Shown one piece after another: positions 55,902 to 64,000 of a DNA stretch of 64,000 nt. The position numbers and the translations under genes were made by a program. Within the stretch, counting starts at the first letter, position 1. Each line of letters opens with the position of its first letter. Source of the DNA: Venturia oleaginea (taxonomy: Eukaryota > Ascomycota > Dothideomycetes > Venturiales > Venturiaceae); the NCBI GenBank assembly GCA_013176395.1, contig JABMLP010000014.1, positions 186,001 to 250,000 on the forward strand. The letters are read 5' to 3'. The notes under the pieces are model-generated. The model was given only the letters and a program-made list of their open reading frames with translations, was not told the origin of the DNA and ran no database searches.

Positions 55902-57200
55902 GGTGGCAAGTCTGAGGCATGTCAGCAATATCTAGTGAGAGGCATCAAAAAAAGGGAAGAAGCTACATGCTGAGTCAAATGAAGGACTGATTCGAAGGAG
56001 TGAATAAAAAGAGGCGGTGCTGTCGAATTGGTCAAGGAGAGTAGCAAAGAAAAGCCTCAAATGGAGGTTGTTGGTAAATATGAGAAGGCTGTGGAGAGTG
56101 AGAAGAGTGGCGGTTGTTGAGAGACTTGCAGAGGAAGATGCCTCTTATACTATTCTTCACGTCACAAGTCGATCCCTAATCTTAATATCGCCAGCACAAG
56201 ACTGTCAAGGCTTCATTCGTTCCTGCTGATACAAGCAAGATTCCGCGAAATGCTCTGATGTTCCACGTGGAAAGGGAAATTGGTTGAAGTGCGTGACAGT
56301 CATTGGTCAATGTGAACAGCTGGCTGATCAGGAGTAAGGCTGAGGCTGAAAAGTGAACGAGTCGAATACATGCATCTCATGGGCTAGACACATCTGATGG
56401 TTGACGAGGTTGGAGTGAAAGGGTGTTGGAAGTAAGTCTTGTCTCAAGGGATGAGTCTTCAAGGCCGTTGGAGATATCGGGCTCCAATGCGTGAGGTATG
56501 ATGCATCTAGTGTAGTCGTAGAATAGTTTACTACCAGTAACAGCAGTCCCAAGCTGCTTACTACCACGATCTCTGCCAAACGACAAGTTAAACACTTGAT
56601 TTAACGAGACAGCGAGTAGAGCTTGGAGATGGGCTTCAACGGCTCCTGCCGCACGACGCTGTACAGGCGTGAAAAGGCCCGCGACATGGTGTGCCCTTAT
56701 GCGTAAAGCTGGTCGTATCTAATGGTCGAAGAAGTTGATATGGTCGCAACGAAATTCTGTCGTAAGATGCGGACCTGAGAGACATTGACGCAATGGGTAA
56801 CTTCAAGCTACTTTAGGCCTCTTGCACCATGTCTGCAACACAAGTCGCCCTTCCATTGGCAGCGTCTTTGATGCTGTGTCGTCAAAATAAACCTGGTTTT
56901 CTAGGGCCTCGCTCCTTCAGACTTGTACCACCTAATAACCACAAGCTGACATTGCGCGGCTAGATATGCATATCAGAAACCCCATGTATGCAGAATTTTT
57001 GCTGCGTGAGAAGGCACACAGCCATCTCGTACGACCACATAAACCTCTACTCAAGGAATACAGGCCCGATTCGCAGGCTTCACGACACCCTCACCACCTG
57101 CAGTTTTCGCCTCCGGACTCGGATCCGCCAGAAGCCCACCGCTCAGTATCCCACCAAGCCCGAACTTCGGCGCAGCACCTTTCCCCTGTTACGACAAAGG
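55902..57200. other. 1.3 kb intergenic stretch
   Basis: Promoter of the DPBB gene (cttgtcattt-rich, no clear motif), then ORF-poor DNA. The ORFs at 56966-57371 (+) lie antisense to the relic that follows and are shadows. Confidence 0.5.
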
Positions 57201-57552
57201 CTACTTCGGCTCCTCCGCCATATCGGGTTGAGCCTTACACAGTCTACCTTCCTTAAGTACGAGAAGATCGGCGTCGGCGTCAGGATTGGAGTAGAAGAGG
57301 TTGTTGGGAACGACTTTCTGTTTATGACTAGTAGTAAGCGGAAACGTAGGCCTTGGAATGACTTTTTGTAGTTTGGCTGATTGTAAAATGCCTTGGATTC
57401 TTTTCTGTGGATTTATGAGGTGGAGGGAGGAGGAGCTTACTTCGTTGATGTAGGCACCGTTAACGGTTGGAGACATCTCCTTTGAGAGATCTCGCAAGGC
57501 ATCGACGTAGCGCTTGCTGTTTCCTGTGACCAGCTGCAAATTTTCTAGCAAA
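57201..57552 (-). pseudogene. C-terminal relic of a berberine-bridge-type FAD oxidase
   Basis: Read on the minus strand, RYVDALRDLSKE...VNGAYINE is followed by a GTAAGC...AATCAG intron and PNYKKSFQG. After a frame change comes KVVPNNLFYSNP, then LLVLKEGRLCKA. These correspond, in order, to the BBE-domain tail (GAYxNE-(AD)PNYxxSFxG ... KxDPxxLFY ... GRLC). The frame change falls between the KSFQG and KVVPN pieces, and nothing of the FAD-binding half is visible upstream. It is of a different subtype from the intact gene at 24931-27244, which lacks this tail. Confidence 0.65.
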
Positions 57553-58861
57553 GGGAAAACAACAACCTCATTCTCGGAAAATACAGTAGTGTCGTCTCAA
57601 CGAGCGAGGTGAATATTCCAAGGCAAGTCCAAAACGTGGATATTGTGGAACTGCAACACACCAAAAGCAACCGGGAATACGTGATTAGTCGCCGCCTTTT
57701 GACGGGCGCAAATTTCGTGGTACAGGCTCCAAAGCGTGTTGCAAACCAGTTGACATTAATTGATACAATGCCGATGCAGTTGGTTGATCCCAAGGACGCG
57801 TTAAAGGTGAAAGAGGGAGATCAGTTAGGATACTCCTTACTGTATCACGTTACTAGAGGTCGGTCGGATCTCGGAGTGGATAACTTCTGAAATGGACCGT
57901 CTTCAATTTCTTCATCTTTATCTTCATCGTTGTGCATGCCCTATTTCTACTGACCCCATCATGCCCATTCCATGTGTGTCGTTGGATATGCTACTGGCTA
58001 CCACCTTCGAACTTCGTGAATCTCCTGAGGAAATTGGAACGGCCTAAAATGAATCAAGAAAACGACTGTAATCGTTCCTTTGATTAGTCTAGGGTGATTG
58101 ACAGGGACCACATCGAATTCCAGGGATCCATACTCCCACATTAGGCGCGCCAGCCATTTTAACAATGGTAGTATTAGCTAAATTCTGATAGCGTCGTTGA
58201 CAAGATGGTCCCTGATTGCAATACCGTGCTCTGCGAGTCCAGGGGTCAGAAGAGAAGAAGTGCAAAGCTTCCCGAGAAGAAGCGATCTTTATCCCTCTCA
58301 CTCAAACAGTTCGGTAGCGCTTTCTGGATGTTCCTTGTATTTTACCCGCCAACTTTTTTTGCAGAAATTTCGCGGCAGTTTGCCTACTCGTGGATTGTCG
58401 CAATGAATGTAAGATTACCAACCGGTCAAATCGATCCAATACACCCGCCGGTATTTTCAACAGTTCTTTCATTTTGACGGAATATATAAGCCTGTCTACT
58501 CCATAAACAGGTCACACTTGAATGGACTGTTTGAGAAAGAGCTGGTAATGGTGTCTTTAGTCAAGAACAAGCAATTTGAAGGCGATCAGGTAATTATTAG
58601 TACGAATATGGAAAAGGTTATTTAGGCAACCTCGTCTTTGACAGGAATAAGTTTGAGGAACGATGTACAGTACGGCAAGAGATTGAAAACTTTCTGAAGT
58701 ATCATCAAAGCGCCAGTAATCATGTAGAGCCAAGGGTATTACGGGAGATAAATTCATCGAAACCAACTTCCCAATATCTGTGGGTAAATATCCCTCCAGA
58801 CTCTCCGTATCAAAAATCAACTGGGATCGCGGATGCAGTCGTAGATGGCGGTGACACCTAA
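57545..58861 (+). other. Coding-like fragments of an unrecognised gene
   Basis: Plus-strand open pieces look protein-like but do not join cleanly. First, 57545-57890, after a TTTTCTAG acceptor, reads ...VNIPRQVQNVDIVELQHTKS... and ...LTLIDTMPMQLVDPKDALKV... Second, 58205-58477 contains FGSAFWMFLVFYPPTFFAEI next to a strong TTTTTTTGCAG acceptor. Third, a frame around 58440-58600 reads YFQQFFHFDGIYKPVYSINR. Fourth, about 58605-58861 reads NKFEERCTVRQEIENFLKYH... and ends VVDGGDT then TAA. The composition and the splice-like sites suggest one decayed or multi-exon gene. No family was recognised. The last piece ends where the aquaporin fragment begins. Confidence 0.35.
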
Positions 58862-59331
58862 ATTGTCTTATCCCCTTCCAACTCTTCGGTGGCATGGCCG
58901 CCGCCGGCCTCGTCTCAGCCCTCTTCCCTGGCCCCACAAACGACGTCCAGACAACCCTCTCCCCCCATACCTCAAAAGTCCAAGGTCTCTTCATAGAAAT
59001 GATCCTTATCTCCCTCCTCGTCTTCATGATCCTTATGCTTGCCGCCGAAAAGACAAAGGTCACGTTCCTCGCGCTACTGGGTATTGGACTCAGTCTGTTT
59101 ACGGCACTCTTGGCAGGAGGATTTTACACGAGGGGTAGTTTGAATCCGGCGAGGACGCTAGGGCCGGCGGTGGCGGCGAGGAAGTTTACGTCGGAGCATT
59201 GGATTTATTGGATTGGTCCTATTCTTGGGGCTTGTTTGGCGGCGGGGTATTACCGGTTGATCAAGCTGTTGCATTATGAGGAGGCGAATCCGGATCAGGA
59301 TTCGAGTGCTGGTGAGTTCTTGGACAAGTAG
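58862..59331 (+). pseudogene. 5'-truncated aquaporin (MIP family)
   Basis: From FQLFGGMAAAGLVSALFPGP onward the frame encodes the C-terminal half of a fungal aquaporin. VQGLFIEMILISLLVFMILM is TM4, FLALLGIGLSLFTALLAGGF is TM5, the second NPA-type box reads SLNPARTLGPA, and HWIYWIGPILGACLAAGYY is TM6, ending EFLDK. The first NPA box and TM1-3 are missing. A TGA lies just upstream in frame at about 58852, with no AG acceptor between it and the conserved start, so the gene is truncated rather than spliced. An ATG at 58894 would give a half-molecule that should not form a channel. The 3' part is well preserved, so the truncation seems fairly young. The next element starts about 130 bases downstream. 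Confidence 0.75.
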
Positions 59332-59649
59332 GTTCTGGTGAACTTTTTTCATGATACTCTTGGAGGGGCTACATGGTATGGCATCAGTATCTGAGGCGCT
59401 GTTTGTATATATAGTTTTGGGATGTAGGATATTGTAAGACTGCGACTTGTAAGATAACTTATTTCTGACAGTTGATTGCAAAATGGTCACAAATAAAACA
59501 AGTAATTACAATGTTCTCCTCTTCATTTGGTGGTTCTTCCTCAATATAAGGCTCTTGATCAACCTGGTTACTGCTGATAACCGAAGCTTCTTTAGAGAGT
59601 TGAAGTAAGCTTGAGCCCTGTGCAACAGTTAAAGCGCTTGATTGACTAA

Positions 59650-59691
59650 CGTATTCCACCATCGAGCGGGTCATCCCATCGAGCGGGTCAA
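59650..59691. repeat. Left terminal inverted repeat of element A
   Basis: acgtattccaccatcgagcg, then a second catcgagcgggtca box. Matches 61418-61377 inverted, with about two differences. Confidence 0.85.
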
Positions 59692-59716
59692 AAAGGCTTG
59701 GCACGACCAACTCATG

Positions 59717-61372
59717 TTACGACTCTTCAATTTTATCGCTATCAACAATAGATTCTAAGTCCGTCGTGCTGCTATCTGATTTAGAAGATATCTTGATATC
59801 TTTTTTACAAGTTCGCGCATTATGCCCAGCTGCGCCGCAGTTCCTACAGCGCCGTTGAATTGGTCGGGCTGTTTCTTGACCACCACTACTACGAGCCTTC
59901 TTTGATCCCTGAGGCGCTATAGACGCCTCTGCAGCTACCTGCGCTGCTGCAGTCCCATACTCAATAGTACCACCTTGCTGGATCCACTTCCTTTTGCGCC
60001 ATTTTCGGTTCGTTGTTACTGCTAATTGCTCTTCAAGCTCGCGGTTACGCGCAACAAGCGGAGCGTTTTGGTGTAGCATCAATTCAGCGCCCTTAACAAG
60101 CTGGGAAAAGCCTGCCTGCGCAGTAACTGGTGACCGAGTAAAAGACTCGCTTACGAGCTTGGATTGGGATCCAAATTCATAAGTATTACTTGGAGTCTTG
60201 GACTGCCACGGCGTTTGTGGGAGATGGGTTTCTGGCGGGGTTCGTAGCCGTACTTCAAGGCGATCCAACACCACCTGCGCGTCGATAGGGACTAGCCCTA
60301 CTGCCTCAAAAGCCTTTCGACAGTTCTCTTTCGTAAACACGTCGAAAAACGCGTCTTTGAAGGCAGGGAGAAAGCCTTCCTTGTTGATATGGTACACGCG
60401 TCGGCGTGCTAAGTCCCGGACGCGTTGGGAGTACTTGCGCTTCAACGGCGAGAAGCAGACCACGTCAAGGGGCTGGAGTATATGCGACGAGTGCGATGGC
60501 ATGCAGAGGGTTATAATCTTGTTTTCGAGGCAGTAGTCCTTGAAATCCTGGCTGGGATGGCTCTCATGGCCGTCCAAAATAAGCAGCCTGTATACCCCCA
60601 CCTGCCGCGCCTTTGTATACGCGTTAAAGTGCTTCAACCACTCAAGACCAAGCGCATTATTTGTCCAGCCGTTCTCAGAGACCGAGAGCTTCCAATTCCG
60701 TGGTATATCTGCCTCCCCATACCACGCAGAGATGTGAACGCGTCCTTTGTAGATAATGAATGGCGGGGTCGCATACCCGGCGGCGCAGATGCTCTGGATA
60801 ACTGTAACCCACTCGCGATCGCCTGGCTGGATCAAATTAGGCCGTGTACGTCTTTCAGAAGCTGTGACGACCTTCATTGACCCAACAACGCCCATCTGGA
60901 AGCCAATCTCGTCAAAGTTGTGCGTATCCTCGTCGTGGATGCCGTACTTTGCCTTGGTGTCTGTAACGAGCTTGAACCACGCGCCAATAATCTCTGGATC
61001 TTCCTGTAGTATCCTCTGCCTATCCTTAGCTCGATTGAAGGCCATCTTGAGCTCATCTGAGCGCGTTATGAACCTCTCAGCCCAGTTTTTCCCTACTGGC
61101 TCTCCACCGCGTACACCCAGTAGTTTATCCGCCATATCTGCCACCTCACACAGCCGGGGCGCGAATCCTCGCGAATCGAGGTCGAGGATGTATTGGAAAA
61201 TTGTCTGCTCTTCAGTCGTAGTGAGCTTGTGTCGGGCGTTGCGAGTATCTAGGCGATACATAATTCCGTTATATCGCCTAGTTAATGTTGAAGGAGGTAT
61301 ATCAAACGCCTCAGCAGCGCGTTTTGTTGTTGAGACATATTGTGTTGATAAGGGAGCAGCTGGTCTTGGCAT
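59717..61372 (-). CDS. Pogo/Fot1-like transposase with C-terminal CCHC zinc knuckle
   Basis: 551-residue intact ORF, ATG at 61372 just inside the right terminal repeat. Residues 14-36 form a Psq-type helix-turn-helix (TTKRAAEAFDIPPSTLTRRY). Residues 50-130 are a CENP-B/Tc5 HTH with GKNWAERFITR. The DDE_1 domain spans about 145-370, with catalytic Asp154 (HNFDEIGF), Asp267 (LLILDGHESH) and Asp303 (ILQPLDVVCF), and 35 residues between the second and third. Then comes a Leu/Glu-rich helix (ELEEQLAV), a basic patch (RKWRKRKW) and a CCHC knuckle C-x2-C-x4-H-x4-C at 509-522 (CRNCGAAGHNARTC). It ends in an acidic Ser-rich tail. No stop or frameshift is present, so it may still be active. It would cut and paste elements with its own TIRs at TA sites, in the nucleus. 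Confidence 0.92.
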   Translation of the reverse strand: MPRPAAPLSTQYVSTTKRAAEAFDIPPSTLTRRYNGIMYRLDTRNARHKLTTTEEQTIFQYILDLDSRGFAPRLCEVADMADKLLGVRGGEPVGKNWAERFITRSDELKMAFNRAKDRQRILQEDPEIIGAWFKLVTDTKAKYGIHDEDTHNFDEIGFQMGVVGSMKVVTASERRTRPNLIQPGDREWVTVIQSICAAGYATPPFIIYKGRVHISAWYGEADIPRNWKLSVSENGWTNNALGLEWLKHFNAYTKARQVGVYRLLILDGHESHPSQDFKDYCLENKIITLCMPSHSSHILQPLDVVCFSPLKRKYSQRVRDLARRRVYHINKEGFLPAFKDAFFDVFTKENCRKAFEAVGLVPIDAQVVLDRLEVRLRTPPETHLPQTPWQSKTPSNTYEFGSQSKLVSESFTRSPVTAQAGFSQLVKGAELMLHQNAPLVARNRELEEQLAVTTNRKWRKRKWIQQGGTIEYGTAAAQVAAEASIAPQGSKKARSSGGQETARPIQRRCRNCGAAGHNARTCKKDIKISSKSDSSTTDLESIVDSDKIEES

Positions 61373-61376
61373 AAAC

Positions 61377-61418
61377 TGACCCGCTCGATGGGTTGACCCA
61401 CTCGATGGTGGAATACGT
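61377..61418. repeat. Right terminal inverted repeat of element A
   Basis: Reverse complement acgtattccaccatcgagtg, then caacccatcgagcgggtca. Its outer end abuts TA at 61419. Confidence 0.85.
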
Positions 61419-62928
61419 TAATATATCTTCTTTTTAGTTGCCTCTTTCGCTTCTGCCTCTCATTTGCAGCCCTTAATTTCTCATTTTCCGCAGCTAGTAA
61501 AGCGGCGCCTTGCATCGCAATCTGGCAGCCCTTGACAAGCTGATTAAGGGCCTGATCTGTTGGTGTTGGTGGACTTTTTGAACGTCTCTTAAGATAGCCT
61601 TTGATTGTAGCTACCTGCAGCTCTAACTGGGTTAGATTCTGAGGTGTTTCTGGTTGCCATTGCTCTTGGTTTGCGGCCAAGGGCGCTGTAGGGGTAGATG
61701 GCCTAATCTGGATGGTTGAAAGTACCTGATCTGGATCAAAAGGTACGAGACCGGCAGCAGTGAAGCTGCGTTGAATATTGCTTAGTGTGAGGGCACTAAT
61801 TCGAGCAATTTTAAAGGCGTGAAGGAACTCAATTTTGTCGATATGATTTATGCCAAGCCTTACATATTCCGAGGCTTGGTGGCCGTAGGTATGCTTGAGG
61901 ACCGAAAAACAACCAATATCGAGAGGTTGAAGAAGATGTGACGAATGCGGCGGCATACAAAGAGTAATAATCATCCGGTCTTCACAAAATTGATCAAATT
62001 CTGGCGTTGCGTGGCTGCCGTGGCCATCCAGAATTAGTAGTCGATAACTACCAACCTTTCTTGCAGCTGTATTTGGCTCGAAAACCTCTTTTAACCAATG
62101 TAATCCAAGCTTGTCATTATTCCATCCATTTGTACTCAAAGCGATTGTCCAATCAGGCGGTAGATTGTTGTTTTCGTATCAAGATGATATATGTACCTTG
62201 CCTTTGAAGATCACCATCGGCGGGAGGCTCCAGCCCAGCGCATTGATCGATTCAATTGCCGTAACCCATTCGAAATCGCCAGGCTGTAATTGAGGGGGTC
62301 TGCCACGCCTATCTGAGGCAGTAACTACGCGTGAGGTACTTGCAAGGCCCATTGCAAAGCCAGTTTCGTCGAAGTTGTAGATATCGTTATTGAGGATGCC
62401 GTATTTAGCGATTGTATTTTGTACAAGCCGAAACCAGGCCCCAATAAGGACTGGATCTTCGCATCTTGCCCTTTGATTATCGCAGCTGCGTGAATATCGC
62501 GATTTGAGGCTAGGGCGGCGGTTGATGTATCGCTGAGGCCAATTGGCACCGATTTTGCAATCTGAGCCTACACGCTGCTCGAGTACGATTTTTGCCGCAT
62601 CGCGTACCCCAGTAACGGTCAATGGATAACCTCTTTCATCCATAGATAGTATCCAATGCTCAACGACCTCCTCTTCCGTATCCGTAAGCTTTAAGCAATT
62701 TGGGCGCGAATCGACGCGTGAAGCGCGTCCGCGAAGGCGGGAGGCAAGGGAAGTAAATGGGACAGAATAGGCATCAGCGGCCTTTCGAATACTTGGAAAA
62801 TGGCCTTTCAAATAAGCGTCATGAGCAGGAGTAGTTGACCCTCTTTCTGGGCCTTTGTATTGACTAGTTGTGGTGGCATTGTGGGTTAATCGATGAGGAT
62901 ACGAAAACATACACGAATTTGCGTTCAT

Positions 62929-63467
62929 GCCAAATGATTGTGCTAGTCATTGCGTGTATGTGCTGGTCCGAAAATTCGATGATTGTGGGTGTACAGTCAT
63001 TGGCCGAATTACTCACCATCACCACCATCATCTCCATCCCCCCTCTAACGATCCAACGCAAGTCAAATCAGCCGTCAAGATTCTACAAAACTCCTAGCTC
63101 TCGAATCCGTCACTAAATAGCGCTCGATAGCTTGGTGCGCCAGGTACGCAACCATCATGCGTTGATTCCTAGCCGAATTTTGTGATCGACGAGTTTATAA
63201 GAAGGATTTATAACTAACCAATTGCATCAGCATCTAGTGCAGCTTAACAAGAAAACATCTAGTCTTGGCCAGTCATATGAGCAGCGAAACAAACGAACGA
63301 AAATTGAGTTATGAAGAGATAGAGAAGACAGTGAAATCATCAATATGTTACCTGATGTAATGGGGGTATAATTGTCGATTGCCTCTCCAACTTCCAATGC
63401 TAGGACCTGTCGCGCGGAGCTCAGTCATGTTTTCCTCTTACAGTCAGAATACGATTGTAATGCATGC
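62929..63467. other. Spacer between element B and the NECAP gene
   Basis: Probably contains the unrecognised outer end of element B. No ORF of note. Confidence 0.5.
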
Positions 63468-64000
63468 CTACTGAAACTCTCCAAACTCGCCATCGTCAAA
63501 GCCCATATCGGCTGCCGTCTGTTTCGGCAACGAATGCACTTCTCGCGATTTCCTCCTATCATGTTTTACATCTCTCGCACTCGGTGGAGGCGGCAAAAAT
63601 GGTATTCCATCGCCAGACCCCGTGCCGAATCCACCACTTGACCCCTTTCCAGGCGGCCATGGAATGCCAAATAACCCACCATCCCCGTTCCCAGCACCAG
63701 TGTATTCGCTCTCTTGTCCGACGCTACGTCGGCTCCTGCCTCCAATGTCAATCTTGATCATCTCGCCCTCCTTCAAAGAATAATCCTTCTTGGCCTCCTC
63801 TTTCTTTTCTTCTGGGACTGGTCTTCCTCTTCTGCCCGGTACTGGAGGTTTATTTGTTGCTTCAATGGCAAGAACTTTCTGTACATCCTGCAAACATACT
63901 CCAAAATCAAAAGCTTCCGGCCTTTCCTCAAACCCAATGCCGAGTGTAGCTTTCATGCCCCCCTCTCCCACAACTCTTACTGCGAAAAATCTCGACGAGT
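63468..64000 (-). CDS. NECAP-like adaptin-ear-binding endocytic protein, 3' part
   Basis: The frame enters at base 64000 and ends at 63468. It starts inside the PHear (NECAP) domain: FFAVRVVGEGGMKATLGIGF, ERPEAFDFGVCLQDVQKVL, KDYSLKEGEMIKIDIGG, then a Gly/Pro-rich tail with WPPGKG and an acidic-aromatic end DDGEFGEFQ of the kind that binds AP-2 ear domains. NECAP proteins work in clathrin-mediated endocytosis at the plasma membrane. The start and first part of the domain lie outside the window. The visible part is one exon. An insert rich in K/E after EATNKPP is normal for fungal members. Confidence 0.9.
   Translation of the reverse strand, partial: SSRFFAVRVVGEGGMKATLGIGFEERPEAFDFGVCLQDVQKVLAIEATNKPPVPGRRGRPVPEEKKEEAKKDYSLKEGEMIKIDIGGRSRRSVGQESEYTGAGNGDGGLFGIPWPPGKGSSGGFGTGSGDGIPFLPPPPSARDVKHDRRKSREVHSLPKQTAADMGFDDGEFGEFQ

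Larger units (their letters stand above)
59650..61418 (-). mobile_element. Element A: complete pogo-like DNA transposon, TA target
   Basis: 1,769 bases between TA duplications at 59648-59649 and 61419-61420. The terminal inverted repeats of about 42 bases (acgtattccaccatcgag...) differ by only a few changes. Each contains two copies of the box catcgagYgggtca in tandem, probably the transposase binding sites. It encodes one long ORF and lies within the transposase gene of element B. Confidence 0.9.
59459..62928 (-). pseudogene. Element B: Fot1/pogo-like transposase gene, interrupted by element A
   Basis: Minus-strand DDE_1 transposase. The N-terminal HTH (FPSIRKAADAYSVPFTSLAS) and CENP-B-type second HTH are followed by NFDETGFAMG (first Asp), LLILDGHGSH (second) and LLQPLDIGCFS (third). 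A C-terminal coiled, basic segment (AENEKLRAANERQKRKRQ) follows. The coding frame is cut at KRRYI by element A (59650-61418 plus TA). It resumes at 59647 and runs in register to the TAA at 59459, ending CFICDHFAINCQK. A second lesion is a TGA at 62179-62181, replacing the Trp codon expected in the HIS-SWYENN region. B is therefore dead twice over. Its own terminal repeats were not found. Confidence 0.85.

Noticed and set aside
60198..61379. Several plus-strand ORFs of 112-207 codons
   Set aside because: Shadows of the element A transposase on the opposite strand.
59332..62960. Terminal inverted repeats of element B
   Set aside because: Compared both flanks by eye and found no convincing match; the ends may lie further out or be eroded.
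1..64000. CRISPR arrays, rRNA genes, bacterial operons
   Set aside because: The window is eukaryotic. No regularly spaced identical repeats with unique spacers and no rRNA-like stretches were seen.

Overview
The window is 64 kb of nuclear DNA from a filamentous ascomycete. The signs are short spliceosomal introns (about 45-140 nt, GTRNGT...YAG), ascomycete protein families (Iml1 of SEACIT, NECAP, UNC93-like MFS, GAL4-free C2H2 factor, berberine-bridge-like FAD oxidases, RlpA/double-psi secreted protein) and Fot1/pogo and Tc1 transposons with fungal-type TA-flanked MITEs. The overall look suggests Leotiomycetes (Helotiales), but that is an inference. Gene density is low: about 17 believable genes, and long gene-poor stretches that carry decayed repeats.

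Layout. 1-1.1 kb: 5' part of iml1 (minus). 1.1-9.5 kb: mostly non-coding, with a decayed tandem array of about 200-bp units at 2.45-3.62 kb and one doubtful Q-rich ORF. 9.5-10.7 kb: alpha/beta hydrolase. 15.5-17.3 kb: C2H2 zinc-finger regulator behind a long CT-rich leader. 21.9-22.2 kb: a small two-exon gene. 24.9-27.2 kb: secreted FAD oxidase (PCMH type), with three diverged MITEs of one family and one of a second family upstream. 28.8-29.5 kb: small secreted cysteine-rich protein.

30.5-46.4 kb is the gene-rich core. It holds a GNAT acetyltransferase, a type II NADH dehydrogenase, a small His/Cys-rich protein, a Ser/Thr-rich single-pass membrane protein, an amino-acid permease, the relic of a FAD oxidoreductase, an UNC93-like MFS transporter, a DadA/DAO-type FAD oxidoreductase and a HAD hydrolase. 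Permease, transporter, amine/amino-acid oxidase and HAD enzyme side by side would fit uptake and oxidation of an amino-acid-like compound. That link is inferred from position only.

46.8-63 kb is transposon-rich. It contains an internally deleted pogo derivative (A'), a decayed Tc1/mariner copy, an apparently intact cytochrome P450, minisatellites, a MITE, a two-module double-psi beta-barrel secreted protein, a berberine-bridge-enzyme relic and a 5'-truncated aquaporin. It also contains a nested pair: a pogo-like element (A) with an intact transposase and a C-terminal CCHC knuckle sits, with a TA duplication, inside the transposase gene of a second pogo-like element (B). The window ends in the 3' part of a NECAP-like endocytic adaptor gene (minus).

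Splice sites were assigned by eye from frame continuity and consensus sites. No search was run, so family names rest on recognised motifs.
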